Source of the DNA: Palsa-504 sp963756575
GTDB lineage: Bacteria; Actinomycetota; Actinomycetes; Streptosporangiales; Streptosporangiaceae
Reading direction: 5' to 3'
Length of the DNA stretch: 64,000 nucleotides
Assembly: GCA_963756575.1 (NCBI GenBank)
Contig: CAVWOM010000021.1
Location: 558,001 to 622,000 of the forward strand
Each line of letters opens with the position of its first letter. The first letter of the stretch is position 1. Below are positions 46,161 through 57,605 of the stretch, piece by piece. A program made the translations under genes and the position numbers. The notes under the pieces are model-generated. The model ran no database searches. It was not told the origin of the DNA and saw only the letters and a program-made list of their open reading frames with translations.

Positions 46161-46229
46161 TACTCAGCCGACCTGGTACCCAGTCGCGCGCCCCTAAGCG
46201 GAGCTCGAGCCCGTCAGGACCACGTCAAA

Positions 46230-46256
46230 GCCCGGGACCACGATCTGGTCCCGGGC
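46230..46256. terminator. Bidirectional hairpin terminator
   Basis: GCCCGGGACCA (46230-46240) and TGGTCCCGGGC (46246-46256) form a perfect 11-bp stem with a five-base loop, between two convergent genes. Confidence 0.7.
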
Positions 46257-46306
46257 GCGTCGCAGGTGCGCGAGAGAAAAACCTAACTCGTTCGGCAAAG
46301 TCCTTT

Positions 46307-46576
46307 TTAGTACCAATCGTCCAGAATGTGAACCGCCGCGCCCAGGATCCCGCCCACGACGACGATCCCGACGCCGACCCAGAAAAGCCACCAGGTGGGG
46401 CCGACGGGCAGCGCGATCCCGCCGACGATGAAGCCGATGATGATGATCGAGACTGCCACCCAGGAGGCCGGCCGGCCGTGGTGCCCCTCGTCTGCGTGCG
46501 CCATGCCGGTCTGCGCGTCGATACCGTGCTCTCCGATGTCGCCCGTTATCGTCCCTGATACTGGCTGTTCGGTCAC
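46307..46576 (-). CDS. Small two-TM protein of the HGxxPAAW family
   Basis: 89 residues from a GTG start with GAGGAG six bases upstream. The polar N-terminus ends in HHGRPASWVAV, the HGxxPAxW motif that names this actinobacterial family, followed by two membrane helices (SIIIIGFIVGGIALPV and WLFWVGVGIVVVGGILGA). The short tail ends HILDDWY. Function is unknown. It is divergent from secA, about 230 bases apart. Confidence 0.8.
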   Translation of the reverse strand: MTEQPVSGTITGDIGEHGIDAQTGMAHADEGHHGRPASWVAVSIIIIGFIVGGIALPVGPTWWLFWVGVGIVVVGGILGAAVHILDDWY

Positions 46577-46810
46577 TCCAGGCTCCTCTCCCTCGCTAAG
46601 GCTCCTATTATTCTCCGGGAAGTGCGAGACTTGACACCAGCCGGCCCCTGGACACCGGCTGCCGATCGTGCGCGGACGCGCGGGACTCGGTTTGGTGTCC
46701 CGTCTCGCCTACGATGGCATGTTGGGGCGGTGCACGGGAACCGGTTACGGCTACCCGCCATTAATGAGGTCAGATCATCCGCCGAAGACCGCTGAGGAGC
46801 GCGACAAGCA

Positions 46811-49443
<2,633 letters not shown>

Positions 49444-49447
<4 letters not shown>

Positions 49448-49935
49448 ACGGCGGGCCCGTGAACGGCGGGACAGCGCCCGCGCCAGCGGCCCAGGGCGGC
49501 CAGGGGACCCGGCGCGGGACCGCCGCGCCGGGACGCTCCGGCGGTGCTCACGCACGCGCTCAGGATGCCCAGGACGGGACCGGGGTGCCCCGGCGGGACG
49601 GCCGGACCGGCGGAGCCCAGGGGCAGGCGCCCCGGCGCGACGGGCGGGCCAGCGGCGGGGCGCACGCCCGGCGGCCCGGAGCCCCGCCCGCGGGGACGAA
49701 CGCCCCGGCCGCTCAGAACGATCCGATCCCGGCCGGGTTCGCTCCGCGGCGGCCGCAGCGGCTGCAGTACACGGCTCCGTCCGTCGACGGCGGGACGCAC
49801 GTGGAAACCAGCCAGGGCCCGGGCGTGCCCGACGAGTTCGCGCGCGCCGGACGGAACGACCCGTGCCCGTGCGGTTCGGGCCGGAAGTTCAAGCGCTGCC
49901 ACGGTGACCCCCGCAACCAGGCGGAGAACCTCTAG
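49444..49935 (+). pseudogene. SecA C-terminal linker and SEC-C zinc-binding tail in a shifted frame
   Basis: In this frame a linker rich in Gly, Ala, Arg and Pro leads to RNDPCPCGSGRKFKRCHGDPRNQAENL, the standard SEC-C motif (CxCx8CH) that ends SecA. Its GTG overlaps the secA stop as GTGA. The frame changes because the GTGAACGGCGGGCCC repeat (15-bp units) has one unit of 17 bases at about 49427-49443. With 15 bases the VNGGP array would read straight into the tail. Without the tail SecA keeps its motor but loses a site for SecB-like partners or the ribosome. Confidence 0.7.
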
Positions 49936-49959
49936 GCCCCGACCTGACCTGACGGCCTG

Positions 49960-50858
49960 CTAGGTCGCCAGGTCAGGCAGGTCGGCCTCGATCTCGGTGC
50001 AGAGCCACCGGCCCGGGCGGGCGGGCCGCCCGGGCACGGCCGGGCGCGCGGGGACGTGCTCCAAGCGCATGGCCAGGGCGCGCGCCCGGGGACCGAAGCT
50101 GACCACCATGGTCATCTCCATCACGCCCGCGGCGGGCCGTGACGTCATGACCCGCTGGATCCGGGGACGCTGCCCCGCCGCGAGGGCGCAGCTGAGCAGC
50201 CCGACGTGAGCCCGGACTCGTTCGGTCGTCAGGGGGACGAGTTGCCTGGCCGGCCGGTAGCCCGCCAGGACCTCGACGAGTACCTGGGCGAATTGCCGGG
50301 ACCACGCGGCTCGCGGTCCTGGCGTCTGGTCCGGATCGCGGACCCGGGCCTGATCCGTAACGGACGAGGCCCGGGCATCGTCCGTTACGGCCCTGGCCGC
50401 CCCGCTCGTCCTCGCGCTGGCTTCGGCCGAGGCTGGGACGGCGCTCCAGGCTGGAGCCGCTTCGTCGGCCGTGGCCGATCGCGTCGGCGTGTGACCGGCC
50501 TCGAGGCCAGGCGCTTCGAGGCCGGCTGCTTCAGAGGCCGGCTGCTTCGAAGGCCGGCCGCCGGGCAGGCGGCGCCGTGGGCCTCGCAGTCGTAGGGCGG
50601 CCAGCCACCAGGTACCGCGACGAGCCGCAGCCCGGCCCAGAGCGACTCCCCGTCCTGGTCCGGCTCCCCGGCGCGGACAGGCCCGCCGGCCAGCTCGTCC
50701 CAGGCCGCTTCCCCGGCCGGGGAGGCCTTCCTGGCCGGCTCAGGCGGGTGGCAAGGCGCCGGCGCGGCGGGTAGCTCCGGCCGCGGGACCTGGCCCGCGC
50801 GATCCAGCAGGTCACCTGCGGGAGCCGGCAGGTCAGGGGGACGGGTCCTCGTGGGCAT
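49960..50858 (-). pseudogene. Rv3235-like (DUF6459-type) protein, frameshifted
   Basis: The N-terminal part starts at ATG 50858 (MPTRTRPPDLPAPAGD), with VAVPGGWPPYDCEAHG typical of this group's disordered N-terminus, and its frame runs to 50385. The C-terminal part is open in another frame to 49960: SRQFAQVLVEVLAGYRPARQLVPLTTERVRAHVGLLSCALAAGQRPRIQRVMTSRPAAGVMEMTMVV and ALAMRLEHV...RWLCTEIEADLP. The latter resembles the conserved domain of Rv3235-type proteins next to secA. The shift lies at about 50500-50580, where a 16-bp direct repeat occurs (50518-50533 and 50534-50549). One missing base or two extra would explain the join. Function is unknown. Confidence 0.6.
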
Positions 50859-51038
50859 GCTGCTGCTTCCAGTCCGGAGAATGCGAACGGCCGCGAACGC
50901 CCCGTGGTGGCGCGCTCGCATCAGGCTCCGGCTGTATCAGGTTGTATCCCAGGCCACCGACATTCTGCCGTCCGGCCTGGTTAGGCCAGCCTTCACGGGC
51001 TGGACAGACGCCGTTCCCGCGCCCGGTGCGCAGGCGCC

Positions 51039-51044
51039 TAAAAT
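51039..51044 (+). promoter_or_regulatory. Leaderless-type -10 box for the HAD phosphatase gene
   Basis: TAAAAT lies seven bases before GTG 51052, which is followed directly by ATG 51055. Confidence 0.45.
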
Positions 51045-51051
51045 CGTTATC

Positions 51052-51732
51052 GTGATGAATGGTGCGGAATTCCGGGGTGTCATCACGGACTGGGGCGGCG
51101 TGCTGACCACGCCGATCCTGACCACGGTCCAGGCCTGGATCGAGGCCGACGGCATCGACTGGAACAGCTACCGGACCGTGATGCGGTCGTGGGTCGCCGA
51201 CGCCTACGGTCCCAGTGGCAGCCGGAACCCGATCCACGCGCTGGAGCGCGGCGAGTGCTCGGACGCCGAGTTCGAGCAGTTGCTGGCGGCGCAGCTGCTC
51301 CGGGTGGACGGGGGGACCGTCCTGGCCGAAGGGCTGCTGGAGCGCATGTTCGCGGCCAGCGTCCAGGACGCCGTCATGTACGAGCTGATCCGCTCGGTGC
51401 GGGCGGCCGGGCTGCGGACCGCGCTGCTCTCCAACTCCTGGGGCGGGACCGGGTATCCGCGGGCGGACTTCCCTGGCCTGTTCGACGCCGTGGTGATCTC
51501 CAGCGAGTGCGGCATGCGCAAGCCGGAGGAGGAGATCTTCCGGCACGCGGCGACCCGGCTGGGCCTGCCGCCCGAGCAGTGCGTCTTCATCGACGACATC
51601 GAGGCGAACATCGCCGCGGCGCGGGCCTGCGGGATGACCGGCGTGCACCACGTCGAGGCGGCGCAGACGGTAGCGGCGGTCGAGGATCTCCTCGGCCTTC
51701 GGCTCGTGGGAACCAGGCCGGCGGCGGAGTAA
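51052..51732 (+). CDS. HAD-superfamily IA phosphatase-like protein
   Basis: 226 residues from GTG 51052 (or ATG 51055). Motif I is VITDWGGVLT, motif II ALLSNSWGG, motif III with Lys in GMRKPEEEIFRHAA and motif IV VFIDDIEANIAAARACG. The DWGGVL form with Gly-Gly after the nucleophile is that of the epoxide-hydrolase N-terminal phosphatase/HAD IA-v3 group. The substrate is unknown. It is transcribed away from the Rv3235-like gene and 78 bases before vsr. Confidence 0.82.
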   Translation: MMNGAEFRGVITDWGGVLTTPILTTVQAWIEADGIDWNSYRTVMRSWVADAYGPSGSRNPIHALERGECSDAEFEQLLAAQLLRVDGGTVLAEGLLERMFAASVQDAVMYELIRSVRAAGLRTALLSNSWGGTGYPRADFPGLFDAVVISSECGMRKPEEEIFRHAATRLGLPPEQCVFIDDIEANIAAARACGMTGVHHVEAAQTVAAVEDLLGLRLVGTRPAAE

Positions 51733-51797
51733 ACCACGGAACCCGCCACTGGCAACACGATGCGATAACCGCTGGGACGTGGAGATAACCACCGGGC

Positions 51798-51803
51798 TAG
51801 CCT
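51798..51803 (+). promoter_or_regulatory. Leaderless-type -10 box for the vsr gene
   Basis: TAGCCT lies seven bases before GTG 51811. Confidence 0.4.
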
Positions 51804-51810
51804 GTGGGAC

Positions 51811-52413
51811 GTGGCGGACTATCCGCATCCGGCGAGCCAGGGTCGTTCGGCGAACATGAAGGCCAACCGGCGGACGGACACCAAGCCGGAACTGGTGCTG
51901 CGGCACGCCCTGCACCGGCTCGGCTACCGGTACCGCAAGGATTACCGGCTCGATCTGGACAGCGGCCGGCGCGTCCGGCCGGACATCGTGTTCACGGCGC
52001 GCAAGCTCGCGGTCTTCGTGGATGGCTGCTTCTGGCACGCCTGCCCCGAGCACGGGTCCAAGCCGAAGGCGAACGAGTGGTACTGGACCCCGAAGCTGGT
52101 CAGGAACGTCGAGCGTGACCGCACCAACGACGCGGCGCTGACGCTGGCCGGCTGGACCGTGGTCCGGCTCTGGGAGCACGTCCCCGTCGACGAGGCGGTC
52201 ACCACCGTGGTCACGGCCCTCGCCGCGGCCGGCGCCACCGCCAAGGACGCCACCGCCATGAACGCCACCGCCATGAACGCCACCGCCATGAACGCCACCG
52301 CCATGAACGCCACTGCCCAGGACGCCATCGCCGAGGACGAAACCGCCAAGGACGCCACCGAGGGCGGCAGCTCCGAAGAGAAACCCGCCGCGGGTGACGC
52401 CTCACTTAGCTGA
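51811..52413 (+). CDS. vsr: Very short patch repair (Vsr) endonuclease with repeat tail
   Basis: The 200-residue protein has the Vsr core at residues 1-135: MKANRRTDTKPELVLRHALHRLGYRYRKDYR, RVRPDIVFTARKLAVFVDGCFWHACPEHG, and YWTPKLVRNVERDRTNDAALTLAGWTVVRLWEH. The Asp of RPDIVF and the zinc/active-site Cys and His are present. Vsr nicks next to T:G mismatches made by deamination of 5-methylcytosine. No cytosine methyltransferase gene is in the window. The tail has five 15-bp units (52246-52320) coding for NATAM-type repeats, then an acidic end. The mRNA looks leaderless. Confidence 0.85.
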   Translation: MADYPHPASQGRSANMKANRRTDTKPELVLRHALHRLGYRYRKDYRLDLDSGRRVRPDIVFTARKLAVFVDGCFWHACPEHGSKPKANEWYWTPKLVRNVERDRTNDAALTLAGWTVVRLWEHVPVDEAVTTVVTALAAAGATAKDATAMNATAMNATAMNATAMNATAQDAIAEDETAKDATEGGSSEEKPAAGDASLS

Positions 52414-52445
52414 CGCGCCGTGGCTGTGGCAGACTCTGGGACACC

Positions 52446-52970
52446 ATGCGCGTGTTCCTGCCTTCGACGCTCCCGGCCCTCGCCGAGGCCCTCCGGGCCG
52501 GCCAGGTCGGCGCCCGTCCGGATTCCAGCCCCGCCGCCGACCCGGGCCCGCTGTCCGGGTACGCCGTCACGCCCACGCTGCGCGAGGCGTACGCGAGCGG
52601 CGACGAGGAGGAACTCGAGTACACCGCGCTGACCGCGGCCGCCCGCGCCTCGCTGCGGATGCTGGCCGCCGACCCGGCCGCGCCGCCCCGCCGGGTGGTG
52701 CTAGCCGCCGAGGTCCCGGCCGAACACGTCAAGCTCGACGCCCGCGACCACGAGCCCGGCCGGGTGGCGATCGCCGCGCCGGTCCCGCTCACCTGGCTGG
52801 TCTCGGCACACGCGGACGACAGCGACGCCGGTGCCGACGTGCGCGCGGCGGCCGAGGCGCTGCCCGCCGCCGACGCGGGCGACGAGGACGCCCAGTTCGC
52901 CGTGGACGGCGCCGATGGCCACGAGCTCGGCTGGTACGCCAACCAGGAGCTGTCCTACCTGGTCGAGTAG
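52446..52970 (+). CDS. DUF6912 family protein
   Basis: 174 residues. The pattern MRVFLPSTLPALAEAL, YAVTPTLREAYASGDEEELEYTALTAAARASLRML, RRVVLAAEVPAEHV and the end QFAVDGADGHELGWYANQELSYLVE is that of the actinobacterial DUF6912 group, a conserved single-domain protein of unknown function. A short Ala/Ser segment at residues 20-40 is variable. It starts 32 bases after vsr and is followed by P5C dehydrogenase; no functional link is evident. Confidence 0.75.
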   Translation: MRVFLPSTLPALAEALRAGQVGARPDSSPAADPGPLSGYAVTPTLREAYASGDEEELEYTALTAAARASLRMLAADPAAPPRRVVLAAEVPAEHVKLDARDHEPGRVAIAAPVPLTWLVSAHADDSDAGADVRAAAEALPAADAGDEDAQFAVDGADGHELGWYANQELSYLVE

Positions 52971-53043
52971 CCCCACCACCAACGGGTCGTGCAACGATAC
53001 GGGTATCCACCAGACCCGACCCCGAACGCCAGGAGCGATCGTT

Positions 53044-54672
53044 ATGGACGCCGTCTCCAGGACCCCAGTGCCGGTTAACGAGCCGGTCAAGCAGTACCAG
53101 CCGGGCAGCCACGAGCGGGCCGCGCTGGAAGCCAGGATCAAGGACCTCGCCGGCCAGCGGGCCGAGCTCACCATGACCATCGCGGGCCGCCAGCGGATGC
53201 CCGCGGGCGAGCGGATCGACGTGGTCCAGCCGCACAACAAGACCCACGTCCTCGGCCACCTCAACAACGCCGAAGACCTGGACGTGGCGGCCGCGATCCA
53301 CGCGGCCAAGCAGGCGGCGCCGGGCTGGCGGGCGCTGTCCTTCGACGACCGGGCCGCGGTCTTCCTCAAGGCGGCGGACCTGCTGGCCGGCCCGTGGCGG
53401 GCCACGGTGAACGCCGCCACCGTCCTCGGCCAGTCCAAGTCGCCGTACCAGGCGGAGATCGACGCGGCCTGCGAGCTGATCGACTTCTGGCGCTTCAACG
53501 TCCACTACGCCCACAGACTCCTGTCCGAGCAGCCCGAATCGGCGCCCGGCACGTGGAACCGGATGGAGTACCGCCCGCTCGAGGGCTTCGTGCTGGCCAT
53601 CACGCCGTTCAACTTCACCTCGATCGCGGGCAACCTGCCCACCGCGCCCGCCCTGCTCGGCAACGTGGTGGTGTGGAAGCCGTCGCCCACCCAGCAGCTC
53701 TCGGCGCACTACCTGATGCGCCTGCTCGAGGCGGCCGGCCTGCCGCCCGGCGTGATCAACTTGGTGACCGGCGACGGGCAGGCGGTGTCGCGGGTCGCGC
53801 TGCCGCACCCGGACCTGGCCGGCATCCACTTCACCGGCTCCACCGCGACCTTCCAGCACTTGTGGCGGACCGTCGGCGAGAACATCGCCCGGTACCGGAA
53901 CTACCCGCGGCTGGTCGGCGAGACCGGCGGCAAGGACTTCGTGGTCGTGCACCCGAGCGCGGACCCGGCCACGATCATTCCTACCCTGATCCGCGGCGCG
54001 TTCGAGTACCAGGGCCAGAAGTGCTCCGCCGCCTCTCGCGCCTACCTGCCCGAGTCCATCTGGACCCGGATAAAGACAGACCTTGCCGACCAGGTCGAAG
54101 CGCTGACGATGGGCGACGTGTCCGCCGACCTGTCGCTGTTCATGGGCGCCGTCATCGACCAGCGGGCCTTCACCAAGCACGCCACCGCACTCGACCGGGC
54201 CCGGCACGCGCCGTCCGTAGAAGTTCTGGCGGGCGGCACCGCCGACGACACCGAGGGCTTCTTCGTCCGGCCCACCGTGCTCACCGGGCAAGATCCAGAA
54301 GACGAGATCTTCACCACCGAGTACTTCGGTCCCATCCTGGCCGTCCACGTCTACCCGGACGCCGGCTACCAAGAGACCCTGGAACAGGCCGCGGACGTCA
54401 CTCCGTACGCGCTGACCGGCTCGATCCTGGCCACCGACCGCGCCGCGATCGCCCACGCCGCCGAGGCGCTGCGGTACTCGGCGGGCAACTTCTACATCAA
54501 CGACAAGCCCACCGGCGCGGTCGTCGGCCAGCAGCCGTTCGGCGGCGCCCGGGCCAGCGGCACCGACGACAAGGCCGGCTCGGTCTTCAACCTGATCCGC
54601 TGGGTATCCGCCCGCGCCATCAAGGAACTTTTCGTCCCCCCGCCCGACTACCGATACCCTCACATGGGATAA
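53044..54672 (+). CDS. L-glutamate gamma-semialdehyde (P5C) dehydrogenase
   Basis: 542 residues from ATG 53044 with AGGAG eight bases upstream. It is an aldehyde dehydrogenase of the P5C group: the NAD-site motif ITPFNFTSIAGNLPTAPALLGNVVVWKPS, FTGSTATFQHLWRTVGENI, catalytic Glu in LVGETGGKDFVVV and Cys327 in YQGQKCSAASRAY, and the end PFGGARASGTDDKAGS. It oxidises glutamate semialdehyde to glutamate, the second step of proline breakdown. No proline dehydrogenase is in the window. It would feed glutamate to the large glutamate dehydrogenase 3 kb further. Confidence 0.9.
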   Translation: MDAVSRTPVPVNEPVKQYQPGSHERAALEARIKDLAGQRAELTMTIAGRQRMPAGERIDVVQPHNKTHVLGHLNNAEDLDVAAAIHAAKQAAPGWRALSFDDRAAVFLKAADLLAGPWRATVNAATVLGQSKSPYQAEIDAACELIDFWRFNVHYAHRLLSEQPESAPGTWNRMEYRPLEGFVLAITPFNFTSIAGNLPTAPALLGNVVVWKPSPTQQLSAHYLMRLLEAAGLPPGVINLVTGDGQAVSRVALPHPDLAGIHFTGSTATFQHLWRTVGENIARYRNYPRLVGETGGKDFVVVHPSADPATIIPTLIRGAFEYQGQKCSAASRAYLPESIWTRIKTDLADQVEALTMGDVSADLSLFMGAVIDQRAFTKHATALDRARHAPSVEVLAGGTADDTEGFFVRPTVLTGQDPEDEIFTTEYFGPILAVHVYPDAGYQETLEQAADVTPYALTGSILATDRAAIAHAAEALRYSAGNFYINDKPTGAVVGQQPFGGARASGTDDKAGSVFNLIRWVSARAIKELFVPPPDYRYPHMG

Positions 54673-54700
54673 CCGTGAAGGAGACGTCATTCACCGGCTG

Positions 54701-55414
54701 GTGCTGTGGAACATCGACCTGACCTTGGTCGATGTCGTCCGGGTGACGCGGGCGGCGTACGCCGAGGCGTTCCCGGCGGTGACCGGCCGGCCCCTCATCA
54801 AGCTGCCGCAGGTGGCAGGCCGGTCGGAGTCGGAGATCTTTTTCGACGCGCTCGCGCTGAACGCCGCCGACCTCAACGCCGACGGCGAGGCCGAGCATTT
54901 GCTGGCGCCGTTCAGCGCCGCGCTGGCCGCCGCCCTGGAGGCCCGCGGCGAGGACCTGGTCCGCGAGGGCCAGCTGATGCCCGGCGCGGCCGAGGCGGTC
55001 GCGGCCGTGGCCAAGCTCGACGGCACGGTGGCGACCGTGCTCACCGGCAGCAGCAAGCTGGGCGCGGTGCTGAAACTCCGCGCGTTCGGCCTCGATGGTT
55101 TCGTCGACTTCGAGATCGGCGGCTACGGCTCGGAGGCCTACCCCAAGGGCACCCTCATCCGGGTCGCCCGGGGGCGGGCCTCCGGCAAGCACAAGGTGAG
55201 CTTCGGCGAGGACGTCACGGTGTACGTGGCGGACTCGCCCCGGGACGTGGACGCGGCCAGGATCGGCGGCGCGCGGTCGCTCGCGGTGGCCGGCGGCCGG
55301 GCCAGCGCGGCCGAGCTGCGCGAGGCGGGCGCCGACGCGGTGCTGCCCGACCTCACCGACACGGCCGGGCTGACCGCGCTGATCATCCGCCTGACCGAGC
55401 CGGCGGCCAGCTGA
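54701..55414 (+). CDS. HAD-like hydrolase with an Asn at the nucleophile position
   Basis: From GTG 54701 the protein is 237 residues. In-frame sequence just upstream (IHRLV before LWNIDLTLV) looks coding: AAGGAG at 54678-54683 is five bases before ATT 54689, so an ATT start is likely if the base is correct. Motif I reads LWNIDLTLV where HAD proteins have DxDxT, so the first Asp is Asn. Motif II is VLTGSSKLGAV, Lys is in AYPKGTLIRVA, and motif IV is VYVADSPRDVDAARIGGARS. The missing nucleophile would abolish phosphatase chemistry if real. The gene follows P5C dehydrogenase closely. Confidence 0.65.
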   Translation: MLWNIDLTLVDVVRVTRAAYAEAFPAVTGRPLIKLPQVAGRSESEIFFDALALNAADLNADGEAEHLLAPFSAALAAALEARGEDLVREGQLMPGAAEAVAAVAKLDGTVATVLTGSSKLGAVLKLRAFGLDGFVDFEIGGYGSEAYPKGTLIRVARGRASGKHKVSFGEDVTVYVADSPRDVDAARIGGARSLAVAGGRASAAELREAGADAVLPDLTDTAGLTALIIRLTEPAAS

Positions 55415-55481
55415 CCCGCTTGTCAGGGAATCGCATGATTTGCGCCACAGCGGGCGTTGCCAGGCACGCCAGGATGGCACG

Positions 55482-57503
55482 ATGCTGGGAGCTATGGAAG
55501 CGAGCGAGGGCGATCTGACCAGCCGCGGTTACGGCGCGGTGCTCTGGGAGCCGGACGAGGCGACGGTCCGCGATGCCCAGGTCACCGCGTTCATCCGCTG
55601 GCTGGAGGGCCGCGGGGTCCAGGCCCCGGGCGGCTACCAGGACCTGTGGCGGTGGTCGGTGGCGCACCCGGGGGAGTTCTGGTCGGCCGTCTGGGACTAC
55701 TTCGAGGTGCTCGGCGACCGCGGCGACGGCCCGCCGCTGGCCGGCCGGGCCATGCCGGACGTGCGCTGGTTCGACGGGGCGAGGTTGAACTACGCCCGTA
55801 ACGCGCTGAGGACCGCGCAGACCGATCCGTCCCGCCCCGCCATAATCTTTGATTCCGAACGGCGCAGGGCCGGGAGCCTCACTTACGGCGAACTCGCCTC
55901 GCAGGTAGCGCGCGTCGCCCGGGGCTTGCGGTCGCTCGGCGTGAAGCGCGGCGACCGGGTGGCGGCGCTGCTGCCGAACGTGCCCGAGGCCGTGATCGGC
56001 TTGCTCGCCACCGCGAGCCTGGGCGCGATCTGGTCGTCGTGCTCGCCGGACTTCGGCGCGCGCAGCGTGATCGACCGGTTCGCCCAGATCGAGCCGAAGG
56101 TGCTGATCGCCTGCGACGGCTACGGCTACAACGGCAAGGAGTACTCCCGGGCCGAGATGCTCGACGACGTGCTGACGGCGCTGCCCGGGCCGCCCGCGGT
56201 GGTGATGGTCAACCTGATCGGCGAGCCGGGCGCGTCCGCTCCCGGCGTGCTCCGGTGGGACGACTTCGGCTCCGCCGGGGCCGGCCAGGACGAGGCGGAG
56301 TTCGAGGAGGTGCCGTTCGCGCACCCGCTCTGGGTCGTCTACTCGTCGGGGACCACCGGGCTGCCCAAGCCGATCATGCACGGGCACGGCGGCGTCGTCC
56401 TCGAGCACCTCAAGGCGCTCTCGTTCCACCAGGACCTGCGCCCCGGCGACGTCTTCACCTGGTACACCACGACCGGCTGGATGATGTGGAACTACCTGGC
56501 CGGCGGGCTGCTGGCCGGGGTGACGATCGTGCTCTACGACGGCAGCGCCACCCACCCCCAGACGGACCGGCTGTGGCAGCTGACGGCCGAGCACGGCGTC
56601 ACCTACCTGGGGGTCGGCGCGCCCTACCTGGTGGCCTGCATGAAGGCGGGCCTGCGGCCGGGGCAGGAGCACGACCTGACGGCGCTGCGCGCCATCGGCT
56701 CGACCGGGTCGCCGCTGCCGCCGGAGGCGTTCGACTGGGTCTACCGGGCGGTCAAACCGGACCTGCTGCTCGGTTCCTTCTCGGGCGGTACCGACATCTG
56801 CACCGGCTTCGTCGGGCCGTGCCCGCTGCTGCCGGTGCGCTCCGGGATCATCTCCGGGCGCTGCCTGGGCGCCGCGGTGGAGGCCTACGACGAGGACGGC
56901 AAGCCGGTTACCGGCCAGGTCGGCGAGCTGGTGCTCACCCAGCCGATGCCGTCGATGCCGGTCGGCTTCTGGAACGACCCCGAGGGCGTGCGGTACCGGG
57001 AGAGCTACTTCGACATGTACCCGGGGGTCTGGCGGCACGGCGACTGGATCGAGCTGCTGCCCGACGGCGGCTGTGTCATCTACGGCCGCTCCGACGCCAC
57101 CCTCAACCGCGGCGGCATCCGGATGGGCACCAGCGAGTTCTACCGGGCCGTGGAGGGCTTCGACGAGGTCGCCGACAGCCTGGTGGTGGACACCGGCCGG
57201 CTCGGCGCTGACGGCCAGCTGATCTTGTTCGTGCTGCCCGCCACCGGGGCCGAGCTCGACGACGACCTGAAGGGCAAGCTCCGCGCGGCGCTGCGCGCGC
57301 AGCTGTCGCCGCGTCATGTGCCCGACGAAATCCACCAGGTACCCGGCATACCCCGGACGCTGTCCGGTAAGAAGCTAGAGGTGCCGGTGCGCAAGATCTT
57401 GGCCGGCACCGAGCCAGAGCAAGCCGCGGACCCGAACGCGCTGGCCGACCCGGACGTCCTCCGCTACTACGGCAGGTTCCGAGGAGAAGCCGGGCCACAG
57501 TAG
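55482..57503 (+). CDS. Acetoacetyl-CoA synthetase (acetoacetate-CoA ligase)
   Basis: 673 residues from ATG 55482. It is an ANL-superfamily ligase: the N-terminal ACAS domain (LWRWSVAHPGEFWSAVWDYFEV, ARLNYARNAL), the AMP-binding loop VYSSGTTGLPKPIMHGHGGV, FTWYTTTGWMMWNYLAGGL, GSFSGGTDICTGFVG, GRSDATLNRGGIRMGTSEFY, and RTLSGKKLEVPVRKIL with the adenylation Lys. The length and the SGGTDICTGF segment favour acetoacetyl-CoA synthetase over acetyl-CoA synthetase. It activates acetoacetate for use as a carbon source or in polyketide/PHB metabolism. The gene is alone on its transcript. Confidence 0.88.
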   Translation: MLGAMEASEGDLTSRGYGAVLWEPDEATVRDAQVTAFIRWLEGRGVQAPGGYQDLWRWSVAHPGEFWSAVWDYFEVLGDRGDGPPLAGRAMPDVRWFDGARLNYARNALRTAQTDPSRPAIIFDSERRRAGSLTYGELASQVARVARGLRSLGVKRGDRVAALLPNVPEAVIGLLATASLGAIWSSCSPDFGARSVIDRFAQIEPKVLIACDGYGYNGKEYSRAEMLDDVLTALPGPPAVVMVNLIGEPGASAPGVLRWDDFGSAGAGQDEAEFEEVPFAHPLWVVYSSGTTGLPKPIMHGHGGVVLEHLKALSFHQDLRPGDVFTWYTTTGWMMWNYLAGGLLAGVTIVLYDGSATHPQTDRLWQLTAEHGVTYLGVGAPYLVACMKAGLRPGQEHDLTALRAIGSTGSPLPPEAFDWVYRAVKPDLLLGSFSGGTDICTGFVGPCPLLPVRSGIISGRCLGAAVEAYDEDGKPVTGQVGELVLTQPMPSMPVGFWNDPEGVRYRESYFDMYPGVWRHGDWIELLPDGGCVIYGRSDATLNRGGIRMGTSEFYRAVEGFDEVADSLVVDTGRLGADGQLILFVLPATGAELDDDLKGKLRAALRAQLSPRHVPDEIHQVPGIPRTLSGKKLEVPVRKILAGTEPEQAADPNALADPDVLRYYGRFRGEAGPQ

Positions 57504-57605
57504 TTACGTTGAGAAACGGCTCCGTCACAATGGGGTGGCAGAGTCGTTCGGTCCGCGGGGGCACGTGATGTATGCGATCGGCGGGGTCACAAGGGAGTGA
57601 ACGCG

